From positions 186,001 through 250,000 of the forward strand of contig NZ_VVIP01000035.1 of the NCBI RefSeq assembly GCF_009650435.1: a stretch of 64,000 bases of DNA. Reading direction: 5' to 3'. Origin of the DNA: Foetidibacter luteolus (GTDB taxonomy: Bacteria; Bacteroidota; Bacteroidia; Chitinophagales; Chitinophagaceae). Below, piece after piece: positions 56,560-64,000 of the stretch (position 1 is its first letter; every line of letters starts with the position of its first letter). A program made the position numbers and the translations under genes. The notes beneath the pieces are model-generated. The model did not search any database and had not been told where the DNA came from. It saw only the letters and a program-made list of their open reading frames with translations.

Positions 56560-57714
56560 TTATGCAGGAACAGGCGCCGCTTGCCTGGATGGCGCCTTAC
56601 GGGCAGCGGGCTTAACCGCTTTTTTTCGTTTCTTATACCAGAGTATAAACCCTGTTACTGAAAGCAGGCCGGTACATAAACCGCAAACCGTATAGAGCAA
56701 CTGTATAGCCATGCCGCCATACCAGCCATAGTGCAGTTCATGCATTAGTTTGTCGGCTTTTTTGTAAGTAGGCGTATTGGCAGGGGTAATGATTTTCTCA
56801 ACAGACTGGCCGGCAGCCGCAAGTACAATTTCAGTATCAAATTTGCCACCTGTAAGCCGGCTGCTTTGCGGCGTATTGCCCTTTAGTTTTATTACAGGAT
56901 GGGCAGGCTTGGGAAAATCTATAACGCCGGGCATAAACCCCGCCACTTTACTGCTGTTAGCGTCCACAATCGCATCCAGAGAAAAGTTGATGTCATTGGT
57001 GGTAAACTGTTTTCCGTTGGCCGTTTTATATTTGCCTTCGTCTTCATGGTGGCCGGGCAACAACTCATTGCGGTGCATGTAAAAACCCGTGGCTGCTATC
57101 ACCAGGTTAAACACAAGTGTACTAACGCCAACCAGCTTATGCATATCTGAGCTAATGGTTTTTGCGTTTTTATTCCACCGTATGCCTATGCGAAAAACGC
57201 TCAGTAAACTTTTTCTGTAAAAATAAATACCGCTTATGGTGGTTATAAACAAGGCCAGCCCCATCAATGCCACCATAATTTTGCCTGCCCTGCTCAATAA
57301 AAACTCGGTATGCAGTTTTTTTACAGCATGTACTATACCGGCATCTTTAGCCCTGGCGCCCATATAGGCCCCTGTGTATTGGTTATAGAAAACCTGTGTT
57401 TTGCCTTCATGCCCTTTTTCCACATCTGCATACAATGCCAGGGTTGGATACTGGTTTTGCAGTTCCATTTTATTGATGCGGTAACCGGGATATCTTTTCT
57501 TTAAGTCGGCAGCAATAATGTCAAGGGATGCTTTTTTAGCGCCAGGCGTTACTGTCATGATGCTGCCGTTAAGTGCCGCATCGGTTTCGCCTCCAAAAAC
57601 AAGCATGGCGCCGGTTATGGTTAAAAAGAGTATCATAACACCCGCATACAGCCCAAGCCATTGGTGAATGGTAAATACCTTCTTATTAACTTTTGCGCCC
57701 ATAATTGGCGGCAA
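56560..57714 (-). CDS. PepSY-associated transmembrane protein
   Basis: 384 residues with four helices: one near 15-40, then about 145-165, 195-215 and 330-355. The first holds FTIHQWLGLYAGVMILFLTITGAML, typical of the PepSY_TM (PiuB-like) family, with the paired His residues near HQWLG and HKLVG that could bind heme. Such proteins often sit beside siderophore or heme receptors and are proposed ferric reductases. Here a receptor gene lies divergently across a 408-base gap. The fourth codon methionine group (MGAKVNKK) is an alternative start. Confidence 0.88.
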   Translation of the reverse strand: MPPIMGAKVNKKVFTIHQWLGLYAGVMILFLTITGAMLVFGGETDAALNGSIMTVTPGAKKASLDIIAADLKKRYPGYRINKMELQNQYPTLALYADVEKGHEGKTQVFYNQYTGAYMGARAKDAGIVHAVKKLHTEFLLSRAGKIMVALMGLALFITTISGIYFYRKSLLSVFRIGIRWNKNAKTISSDMHKLVGVSTLVFNLVIAATGFYMHRNELLPGHHEDEGKYKTANGKQFTTNDINFSLDAIVDANSSKVAGFMPGVIDFPKPAHPVIKLKGNTPQSSRLTGGKFDTEIVLAAAGQSVEKIITPANTPTYKKADKLMHELHYGWYGGMAIQLLYTVCGLCTGLLSVTGFILWYKKRKKAVKPAARKAPSRQAAPVPA

Positions 57715-57836
57715 TATAAGTTCCGGCCTGCTGGTTTATTTATACAATCGGGAAAATTATTTGGTTTTCACCAGGAATTTGTACCCCCGTATAAGGAGGA
57801 AAATTCTTTACAAACAGAGCAGTATAGCAGCAGCGT

Positions 57837-58006
57837 GTTGCACCCACGGGTGAGGGATTGAAGCGGTTACCCCGGTGAAGCCGTCGCAGCAGGGCTTTGT
57901 GCCGGAGTAATAGCACAGCCGAGGAAAAGCAACTGAATGTTGCTTTGACGAAGGTTGCGAACGCAGTTCTGCCCGGCCCGAGGTACGAGGGGCACCCCCT
58001 AAAAAT
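57837..58006 (+). repeat. family B repeat, long-form copy B9
   Basis: Starts like the short form (GGGTGAGGGATTGAAGCGG, CCGGTGAAGCC, GTGCCGGAG) but about 70 bases are inserted, with CAACTGAATGTTGCTTTGACG and GAACGCAGTTCTGCCCGGCC, before the terminal hairpin CCCGAGGTACGAGGGG and CACCCCC end. Lies in the gap between the divergent PepSY and receptor genes. Confidence 0.85.
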
Positions 58007-58122
58007 TTCAAAGTAAAACCGCATAATAAAAGCTTTTTCCTTATCTCGCAAACAGCTTTTCCCGATTTCTACAATGGTTGCCGTTGCAGCGCATGACTTT
58101 TGCACACCAAATCATTCTGCGG

Positions 58123-60303
58123 ATGCACCTTACAAAATTTTACCCCCTTTTACTATGTGTTACAGGCTTTATTGCAGCTTCGGCGCAGGATAAAGCAGCC
58201 AATACAGATACCCTTAATGCCAAAGAAACCGGCCAGGTTACAGTAGTGGCCAAAATAAGCGGCACTACCATTGAGCCGGGCAAAATTATTTACAATACTA
58301 AAGACCTGCCGGTATCAAGGGCTGGTTCCGCAGGTGATATATTGAAGTTTATGCCGTCTGTAGCTGTTGGCGGCCCTCCCGGTGTGCCAAGGGATATACG
58401 CTACCGTGGGCTGGAAAAATCTTACTCGCTGGTGTTGATTGATGGCAAGAACTCGGGCCTTACAGGCAATACCCGCGAAACCATACTTAACCAGATACCC
58501 GCTTCGGCCATTGACCATATTGAAATCATTTCTAACCCCGGCCCGGAATTTGACGGGGAAGGCGTTAACGGGGTTATCAATATTGTACTTAAAAAGGGCG
58601 CCCGCCAGTCAGGTGTGCATGGCAATGCCACAGCGTCCGTTGATAACCTGGGCGGCTATTCCGCTTCTACCAACCTGGCTTATAAATCATCCAAAGGATG
58701 GGAGTTTTTTGGTGGGCTTGACCATTACCGCATGCACTGGACAAACAGCCGCCTGATGATTGATAACCAGCAGATTTCTAAGTATAAAGCAGATGGGTCG
58801 CCTGACGGGCTTCAACGCACAGACGGCAGGGAAAAACGAAATACACCCAATACTACGTTAAGGGCCGGCTTTAGGTTTGCCCCTTCTAAAAACAGCAGCT
58901 TTACAGCCGAATATACCCGCGGCATACAACAGGAAGACAAATATAAAACCACCGATACCCGCAACCTTAAAGCCGATAACAGCTTTAAAGATCGCACTTT
59001 TAGAGTTGAAGACAGGCATGATGTGATGACCTACGACCAGGTGCGGCTTAACTACATGCTTACCTTCCGCAATAAATCATCGCTTACGATAGAAACCAAT
59101 GGCTTGCTAAGCAGCCAACGTACGCCACGTACCACCACCGATCAAAAACTTACCGAGGCCGGGGAGCATGTTAATACACAACCGGCCATTACCAACACCG
59201 CCGAAAACAGCAAAGACAAAAACATTTTTACCCAGGCGGATTACCGGTTGCCCATAGGTAAGTTCTTTACACTGCAATCCGGTTACAAGCACAGCTACCG
59301 AAACCGGGATGCGGAAAAGTGGGACGATAAATACAACTACAATACAGGAAAGTTTGACCGCACCCAAAAGCATACCGACAACTTTCAGTACACAGAAAAT
59401 ATTCATGCGGCCTACCTGAAAGGCACCTGGCGCCGTGGCAGGTTTAATGCGGATGGCGGCCTGCGCTACGAGAATACCGGCATACATTCCGCCACACCGG
59501 ATAACAGCTCTTCTGCAACCGGCAGCTATGGTGTTTGGCTACCCAACCTTAACCTCTTCTATAATATAGATGCTACACAATATGTAAAGGCCAGCATAGG
59601 CCGCCGCATACGCAGGGCAGGCTTTAAAGACCTTAACCCCTTTGAAGACCAGAGTGACCCTGCAAAATACAAAAGCGGTAACCCAGACCTGAAACCGGAA
59701 AAAGCCTGGTTATGGGAAGTGGGTTATCTTAAAAACTTTAAATGGGGCAATGCGGGTATTAACCTGTTCAGGAGAGACCTGGTTGACATGATCAGCAAAG
59801 CAACCCTTGATTACCAGTTGCCCGGCGGAGAAATGATCCTTTACGAAAAACCGGTTAACGTTAACAAAGCCTATGTGCAGGGCCTTGAGCTGATGGCCGG
59901 CTTTAACCTGTTTAAGTGGATGGACCTGCAGTTGAATTACTCCCGTTTTGGTTCTAAAGTATTACAGGATTCTCTTTACAGCGGGGACGCGGTAAAAGAC
60001 CAATACGACTGGAGTGCCAAAACAATTGCCAATTTTTACCTGCCTACCCAAACATCCCTTCAGTTTGCATGGAATGCTATAGGCCCCAAGGTTAGCAACA
60101 CTAAAAAAGAAAAAACCATACAATATTTGGATGCGGCAATAACGCAAAAGCTGCTTAAGAATACAGATATATTCCTGCGTGTGTCTGATGTGTTTGCTAC
60201 CAACAACAAAGTGTCAGAAGAAATAACTGCGGCGCAATACAAACAACAATGGCAAAATGGTGTAGGCCGTGTGTTCTACATTGGCGCCAGCGTTACATTT
60301 TAA
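58123..60303 (+). CDS. TonB-dependent receptor / OMP_b-brl family outer membrane protein
   Basis: About 726 residues from MHLTKFYPLLLCVTGFIAAS, a signal peptide cut near ASAQ-D. A plug domain (about 45-160) follows, with DILKFMPSVAVGG, IRYRGLEKSYSLVLIDG and IDHIEIISNPGPEFDGEGVNGVINI. It is followed by a 22-strand-type barrel ending in an aromatic-rich C-terminus (VFYIGASVTF). It lacks the N-terminal carboxypeptidase-like domain of SusC receptors and has no SusD. With the PepSY partner across the gap, iron or siderophore import is a reasonable inference. A strong terminator follows. Confidence 0.9.
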   Translation: MHLTKFYPLLLCVTGFIAASAQDKAANTDTLNAKETGQVTVVAKISGTTIEPGKIIYNTKDLPVSRAGSAGDILKFMPSVAVGGPPGVPRDIRYRGLEKSYSLVLIDGKNSGLTGNTRETILNQIPASAIDHIEIISNPGPEFDGEGVNGVINIVLKKGARQSGVHGNATASVDNLGGYSASTNLAYKSSKGWEFFGGLDHYRMHWTNSRLMIDNQQISKYKADGSPDGLQRTDGREKRNTPNTTLRAGFRFAPSKNSSFTAEYTRGIQQEDKYKTTDTRNLKADNSFKDRTFRVEDRHDVMTYDQVRLNYMLTFRNKSSLTIETNGLLSSQRTPRTTTDQKLTEAGEHVNTQPAITNTAENSKDKNIFTQADYRLPIGKFFTLQSGYKHSYRNRDAEKWDDKYNYNTGKFDRTQKHTDNFQYTENIHAAYLKGTWRRGRFNADGGLRYENTGIHSATPDNSSSATGSYGVWLPNLNLFYNIDATQYVKASIGRRIRRAGFKDLNPFEDQSDPAKYKSGNPDLKPEKAWLWEVGYLKNFKWGNAGINLFRRDLVDMISKATLDYQLPGGEMILYEKPVNVNKAYVQGLELMAGFNLFKWMDLQLNYSRFGSKVLQDSLYSGDAVKDQYDWSAKTIANFYLPTQTSLQFAWNAIGPKVSNTKKEKTIQYLDAAITQKLLKNTDIFLRVSDVFATNNKVSEEITAAQYKQQWQNGVGRVFYIGASVTF

Positions 60304-60320
60304 TAAGCTTACATTTTAAA

Positions 60321-60360
60321 CAACCGTCTTGCAGGTGTAACCTGCAAGACGGTTGTTTTT
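60321..60360 (+). terminator. terminator of the TonB receptor gene
   Basis: A 16-base perfect stem CAACCGTCTTGCAGGT / ACCTGCAAGACGGTTG with loop GTA, followed by five T. Confidence 0.93.
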
Positions 60361-60437
60361 ATGGGCCCGGCAGAAGGAATAAGCATGAGGCTTCCGTTGC
60401 GTCGCACACTTGTACGGTTGGGTCCGCTATGCGGCAC
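60357..60437 (+). repeat. family A repeat, copy A11
   Basis: TTTATGGGCCCGGCAGAAGG, then ATGAGGCTTCCGTTGCGTCG and CACACTTGTACGG. It starts on the T-tract of the receptor terminator. Confidence 0.85.
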
Positions 60438-60512
60438 ATTACCACACTAACAGCTCTTCAATCACAGCCAGTTTATGCCTTTAAACCTTACCTTTAACTA
60501 CACACCCGCACC

Positions 60513-61343
60513 ATGCTATACCGGAAATTTTCACCATGCAGTACGTTGCAGCCATTTGTGGAATGCTATTTTGTATGGCAGTCTCAAGAAGATAAAGCGC
60601 TGCTTGTAGAATCTCCACCCAGCGGCTATTGCTCCATTGTGTTTAATTATGGTTGTGATTATGTGGTAAAGAACAAAAAGTACGAGCGGCTGGTGGTACC
60701 CCGCCAGTTTGCTGCCGGCCAGTCTATTTACAGTTACAGTTTATCGCTAAACGGTCCTGTAGGTATGGCAGGTATTGTATTCAAGCCCGCCGCGCTGGCC
60801 ACCCTTTTTAAGCTTAGCACATTTGAGTTTACGGAAGAACGTATTGACCTGTATAAAGTACTTAACCCATCCTGCGTATTCAACTACCGTCAACGCATCA
60901 TGCTGGCGGACAGCATTGAACAAAAAGCCCGCCTGCTGGAAGAATTCGCTATGCTGCAATACCTGCAGCATGAGCCGCAGCCCGATGCCATAGACGAGGC
61001 TGCCAACACCATTGTTGCCAAAAACGGCATGCTGAACATTACAGAACTGATGGAAGGCATTTATATGTCACGCAGAAACTTTGAGAGAAAGTTTTTTCAA
61101 AAAGTGGGCCTTAGCCCTAAGTATTATGCACGCATACGCCGCATAGGCTACCTGTGCAACATGATTGCTGGCAAACAAAAAGCAGATTGGCCCAGCCTGC
61201 TCTACGAATGTGAATACTACGACCAATCGCATTTTATTAAAGACTTTGAAGAATTTACCGGCCGTACGCCACAGCAGTACCTGCAGGAGAATGCTGAACT
61301 GGCCAGGCTGGTAGAGAAGCCTAAGCAGCAATCATTAATGTAG
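60513..61343 (+). CDS. AraC-family transcriptional regulator
   Basis: 276 residues. N-terminal domain (about 1-150) of the DUF6597/VF530-like ligand-binding type with LQPFVECYFVWQSQ and GIVFKPAALATLF. The C-terminal AraC HTH (about 165-265) has MLNITELMEGIYMSRRNFERKFFQKVGLSPKYYARIRRIG and the second helix pair YYDQSHFIKDFEEFTGRTPQQYL. A TACCTTTA box is about 25 bases upstream. The three NTF2-like genes behind it, same strand, are plausible targets, but no operator is visible. Confidence 0.92.
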   Translation: MLYRKFSPCSTLQPFVECYFVWQSQEDKALLVESPPSGYCSIVFNYGCDYVVKNKKYERLVVPRQFAAGQSIYSYSLSLNGPVGMAGIVFKPAALATLFKLSTFEFTEERIDLYKVLNPSCVFNYRQRIMLADSIEQKARLLEEFAMLQYLQHEPQPDAIDEAANTIVAKNGMLNITELMEGIYMSRRNFERKFFQKVGLSPKYYARIRRIGYLCNMIAGKQKADWPSLLYECEYYDQSHFIKDFEEFTGRTPQQYLQENAELARLVEKPKQQSLM

Positions 61344-61397
61344 TTTGATACGATTGGGGGTTTCATGAATACAGTGTGAAATACATAAGCCTGCTGC

Positions 61398-61475
61398 ACA
61401 ATGCTGCATAGAGAACAAAGCGTACAAGTGAGTGACACAACCACAGCCTTATAGCAGCAATGAAGTACGTCCACA
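61398..61475 (-). repeat. family A repeat, diverged copy A12
   Basis: GTACAAGTGAGTGACACAAC followed by CACAGCCTTATAGCAGCAAT, reverse orientation, with several changes from the core. Confidence 0.55.
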
Positions 61476-61619
61476 AAGAATCAGCATTATATGGGTTGGC
61501 TAACCGCATAAACAACTTGTCGCATTTTTACAATGTAAGGGCTTTGCAGCTTCCTAATTTAGCATAACAAAAGCGGTAAAACCGCAACCATACATTCACC
61601 CACAAATAATTGAAACGTT

Positions 61620-62060
61620 ATGTTAACCGTTGTAGAACAACAACAGGAGCTTAGCCTGAAAAATGCCTGCGTGGCATTCATGTTTGCTTACCAGCAAAAA
61701 AATATTGACAAAATGATGAGCCTTTGCAACCCGGAGGGCGAAGTGCATTTTACCCCTATGGGCGATGCCGGTAAGGGCAAGATAGGCGAACTGGGCAAAA
61801 CCATCTGGACAATGCTGATTGACTGCTTTCCGGATATTGACAATACGCTGGATGCCGCTGTTGCCGAAGATGAATATACCGTACGCTGCCAGGTGGTAAT
61901 AAGGGGCACGCAGAAAAAAGACTTTGCTGGTATTGTAAGCAAGGGCCTGCAATTTGACAGCGACCACATTTTCATTTTTCACCTGGATGACAACAACAAA
62001 ATAGACAGTATACAAATTACCTGGAACCACGAAGATTTTAAGCGCCAGTTAGGCAGCTAA
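61620..62060 (+). CDS. NTF2-like / SnoaL-type protein, first of three
   Basis: 146 residues, cytoplasmic, one NTF2-like domain: helix ACVAFMFAYQQKNIDKMMSLCNPEG, then strands with YTVRCQVVIRGTQ, FAGIVSKGLQFDSDHIFIFHLDDNNKIDSI. About half the residues match the third gene of the group along the whole length, so they are tandem paralogues. No catalytic residues are certain. Follows an AraC regulator gene by about 275 bases. Confidence 0.85.
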   Translation: MLTVVEQQQELSLKNACVAFMFAYQQKNIDKMMSLCNPEGEVHFTPMGDAGKGKIGELGKTIWTMLIDCFPDIDNTLDAAVAEDEYTVRCQVVIRGTQKKDFAGIVSKGLQFDSDHIFIFHLDDNNKIDSIQITWNHEDFKRQLGS

Positions 62061-62105
62061 GCAGCAACTTATATGCTAATTCCTTAACGCTTAAATTGAT
62101 TTGCC

Positions 62106-62510
62106 ATGAACATACAGGAACGGGCAGCCATGCTTCACAACATTGGAAAAAAATATGTTGTAAATGGCCTGGGCGCAAAGAATTTTGACGCTATCCCGTA
62201 CGATGAAAATGTATCTCTGCGTGCCCCCCTTACTGCGGGTGGCAGCTGGCAACCACTTACAGGAAAAGAGCGGTTAAAAAATGAGTGGTGGGGCCCATTG
62301 CCAACCCTGGTAGGCAAAACAGAACTGATTGACAGCTTTGTGAACAATGATGCCAGCGCCGTTACCGTTGAATTTCATTGTGAGATATTAAACCCCTGTT
62401 GCACATTAAGAATTATAGACAGGTTTAAAATAAATGAAGCAGGCTTAATTACTGAACAGGAAAACTTCTTTGATCCAAGAGCAGTAACAAATCCACCTGA
62501 AAATGTTTAA
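62106..62510 (+). CDS. NTF2-like protein, second of three
   Basis: 134 residues. Diverged NTF2-like fold with a leading helix ERAAMLHNIGKKYVVNGLGAKNFDAIPYD, then GKERLKNEWWGPLPTLV and AVTVEFHCEILNPCCTLRIIDRFKINEAGLITEQENFFDPR. The pattern 'R.RF.IN..GLI.EQE..FDPR' is that of SnoaL-like ester-cyclase relatives. Only weakly like its two neighbours. It starts 45 bases after the first gene of the group. Confidence 0.8.
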   Translation: MNIQERAAMLHNIGKKYVVNGLGAKNFDAIPYDENVSLRAPLTAGGSWQPLTGKERLKNEWWGPLPTLVGKTELIDSFVNNDASAVTVEFHCEILNPCCTLRIIDRFKINEAGLITEQENFFDPRAVTNPPENV

Positions 62511-62537
62511 CGCTTTTTGTGCCAAAAAACCTGTTTC

Positions 62538-62981
62538 ATGATGAACATACCCGCACAGCACATATTAAAGGGCATAAAGAACAACTCCTGCATAGCATTT
62601 ATGTTTGCTTACAGCCAGAAGAATGTTGAACGCATGATAAGCTACTGCAACCCGGGCGGTTCCATTTATTTTGAACCGCTTGGCGATGAAGGAAGAGGCA
62701 CAATAGGTGTGCTGGGTAAGCAAATGTTTAATGCTTTTACAGAAAGTTTCCCGGATATGAACAGCATGCTGTACACGGCCATTAAAGAAAATGAGCATAC
62801 CGTACGTTGTGTGGCTACAGCCAGGGGTACGCAGCATAAACCCTTTGCCGGCATACCCAGCAAAGGCCGTAGGTTTTACAGCGATTATATACTCATATTT
62901 AAGCTTGACAGAAATAAAAAAATAAACAGCATTAACATAAGCTGGGACCACCACGAGCTGAAAGCGCAACTGGGTTCCTGA
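62538..62981 (+). CDS. NTF2-like / SnoaL-type protein, third of three
   Basis: About 147 residues from MMNIPAQHILKG; the open frame begins seven codons earlier, overlapping less plausible sequence. It is a paralogue of the first gene: shared blocks are FMFAYxQKN, CNPxG, GxIGxLGK, FPDM/IN, EYTVRC / EHTVRC, FAGIxSKG and the last residues QLGS. It starts 27 bases after the second gene, so the three probably form one transcript that ends at the terminator near 63061. Confidence 0.83.
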   Translation: MMNIPAQHILKGIKNNSCIAFMFAYSQKNVERMISYCNPGGSIYFEPLGDEGRGTIGVLGKQMFNAFTESFPDMNSMLYTAIKENEHTVRCVATARGTQHKPFAGIPSKGRRFYSDYILIFKLDRNKKINSINISWDHHELKAQLGS

Positions 62982-63060
62982 AGCTTTAAGGCTTTCACCG
63001 GAGTTTACACATACTGAAAAAACCTGTTCATTCATGAACAGAGTTCGAATTCGGGGGATA

Positions 63061-63092
63061 AAAAAAGGCCGGTTTCAATAACCGGCCTTTTA
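63061..63092. terminator. bidirectional terminator
   Basis: AAAAAAGGCCGGTT-TCAAT-AACCGGCCTTTT: A-rich left and T-rich right flank serve both the third NTF2-like gene and the convergent response-regulator gene. A second small stem CTGTTCA/TGAACAG lies at about 63027-63044. Confidence 0.92.
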
Positions 63093-63109
63093 CACTGTAT
63101 AATAGTTTA

Positions 63110-63808
63110 TTAATCTTTCACTACCAGCCTGAAACCGTTGCCATGTATATTTACGATTTCAATGTTCTCATCATCTTTAAGGTACTTGCGCAGTTTGGCA
63201 ATGTACACATCCATACTGCGTCCGTTAAAGTAGGTATCGCTGCCCCAGATTTTCTTTAATGCCCTTTCACGTGGCAGCAGGTCGTTCTTATGTTCGGCCA
63301 GCATTTTCAACAACTCGTTTTCTTTAGGAGAAAGCGTTTGGGTTTTGCCATCGTGTATAAGCTCCCGCAGTTTGGGGTTAAAGTGGTACTTGCCCAGGTC
63401 AAACTCCATGTTCTCATTTTCCCTGTTCAGTTCTTCGTTGCGCTTAAGAATAGCTTTTATTTTAAGCAGCAACACTTCGCTGTCAAAAGGTTTGGTAATG
63501 TAGTCATCAGCGCCCAGTTTATACCCTTGTATAATGTCGTCCTTCATAGTTTTAGCGCTGAGGAAGAACAGTGGAATTTCAGGGTCAATGTCCCTGATTT
63601 CTTCGCCAAGCGTAAAGCCATCCATGTTGGGCATCATTACATCCAGCAGGCATATATCAAACTTTTCCCGCTGAAAAGCAGCCAGGCCCAAACGGCCATC
63701 TCTTTCAAGGGTTACATCGTAATCATTTAGCTCAAGATAATTCTTCAGTACCATCCCCAGGTTCGTATCATCTTCACACAATAAAATTTTGTATTTCTTT
63801 CCTTCCAT
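63110..63808 (-). CDS. OmpR-family response regulator (RprY-like)
   Basis: 232 residues. Receiver domain (about 5-120) with acidic pocket EDD, phosphorylated Asp in FDICLLDVMMPNMDG (about residue 53), switch Thr/Ser in FLSAKT, Lys in YITKPFDSE. Winged-helix DNA-binding domain (about 130-230) with LSPKENELLKMLAEHKN and RSMDVYIAKLRKYLK. The overall sequence is close to RprY of Bacteroides by memory. Its partner kinase is not in the window. Promoter elements upstream are good, and it ends at a shared terminator. Confidence 0.95.
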   Translation of the reverse strand: MEGKKYKILLCEDDTNLGMVLKNYLELNDYDVTLERDGRLGLAAFQREKFDICLLDVMMPNMDGFTLGEEIRDIDPEIPLFFLSAKTMKDDIIQGYKLGADDYITKPFDSEVLLLKIKAILKRNEELNRENENMEFDLGKYHFNPKLRELIHDGKTQTLSPKENELLKMLAEHKNDLLPRERALKKIWGSDTYFNGRSMDVYIAKLRKYLKDDENIEIVNIHGNGFRLVVKD

Positions 63809-63835
63809 TTTATTTACGGTTTAAGTTTCAACAAA

Positions 63836-63866
63836 TAAATATAATCAATTAGTGTGCCTGTGCAAA
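63836..63866 (-). promoter_or_regulatory. Bacteroidota promoter of the response-regulator gene
   Basis: Minus strand has TTTG (63863-63866), 19 bases, then TATATTTA (63836-63843). This matches the -33/-7 layout with one mismatch in the -7 box. Confidence 0.65.
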
Positions 63867-63947
63867 CTGAAAGTAATATTTTGTTAAAGGTAATGCTCAC
63901 CGGCATTACAGATGTACAGCGGCTGACACAAGTTTAACCTGGCTGTT

Positions 63948-63955
63948 TATTTTTG
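63948..63955 (+). promoter_or_regulatory. -7 box ahead of the truncated gene
   Basis: TATTTTTG, an exact TAnnTTTG match 17 bases before an ATG at 63973. Confidence 0.45.
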
Positions 63956-63972
63956 CATTTTAAAAACAAAAG

Positions 63973-64000
63973 ATGTTGTTAACGCCGGATAATAAACTGA
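63973..64000 (+). CDS. truncated CDS start at the window edge
   Basis: ATG followed by eight full sense codons (MLLTPDNKL) before the window ends. The -7 box just upstream and its divergent position relative to the response regulator support a real start, but nothing can be said of the product. Confidence 0.3.

Noticed and set aside
58123..60303. SusC-type glycan receptor
   Set aside because: No carboxypeptidase-like N-terminal domain and no SusD gene; the PepSY gene nearby suggests metal uptake instead.
63044..63060. GTTCGAATTCG as a tRNA T-arm
   Set aside because: No acceptor, D or anticodon arm can be folded around it; it lies between a small hairpin and a terminator.

Overview
The window comes from a chromosome of a Bacteroidota bacterium, most likely a member of the Chitinophagaceae or a close relative. 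The evidence is a gliding-motility/type IX secretion gene set (GldB, and a large protein with a CHU_C-type C-terminal sorting domain), promoters with the Bacteroidota -7 box TAnnTTTG, the GldB-NadE gene neighbourhood, LytTR two-component genes, OMP_b-brl-type receptors and many lipoproteins. It is not a plasmid or prophage: housekeeping genes (purH, icd, lon, rpsT, odhA, nadE, rarA) run through it. No rRNA, tRNA or CRISPR array was recognised.

Layout. 0.4-5.7 kb: a leftward run of comEC, purH, a lipoprotein and an EamA transporter. 5.7-6.5 kb: an intergenic region with a long hairpin and paired palindromes. 6.5-9.1 kb: a giant secreted protein. 9.2-11.5 kb: four leftward genes of mostly unknown role. 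11.8-18.5 kb: icd, apaG, a broken small gene, a GH76 hydrolase, gldB and nadE. 18.7-25.6 kb: lon, a PorT-like barrel, rpsT and odhA. 26-32 kb: a tiny lipoprotein missed by usual length cut-offs, acyP, rarA, an L,D-transpeptidase-like lipoprotein, an aminotransferase and a hybrid histidine kinase. 32.8-41.7 kb: a SNF2/SWIM helicase with a Uma2 nuclease behind it, then small accessory enzymes. 42.4-49.1 kb: a four-gene SMC-type operon. 49.2-64 kb: a LytS/LytR pair, stress-type small enzymes, a PepSY/TonB-receptor pair, an AraC regulator followed by three NTF2-like genes, and an OmpR-family regulator.

The best candidate for an unusual biological system is the operon at 42.4-49.1 kb. It encodes a kleisin-like protein, a MukE/MksE-like protein, a 1216-residue MukB/JetC-like SMC ATPase and a compact Toprim nuclease. 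This is the architecture of the Wadjet/MksBEFG anti-plasmid condensins, in a strongly diverged form. jetBCD is separated from jetA by a 443-base repeat island, and a similar repeat island lies on the other side of jetD.

The second strong signal is in the intergenic DNA. At least five dispersed repeat families fill nearly every gap. One of them (family B here, nine near-complete copies of about 110-170 bases) shows compensatory base changes in two stems and a terminal hairpin whose sequence changes while its pairing is kept. That indicates selection for, or propagation through, a folded RNA or single-stranded DNA. Another (family C) looks like a small MITE with 28-base perfect inverted ends. 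Repeat family letters A-F are local labels. Protein names rest on motif recognition by eye, not on database searches.
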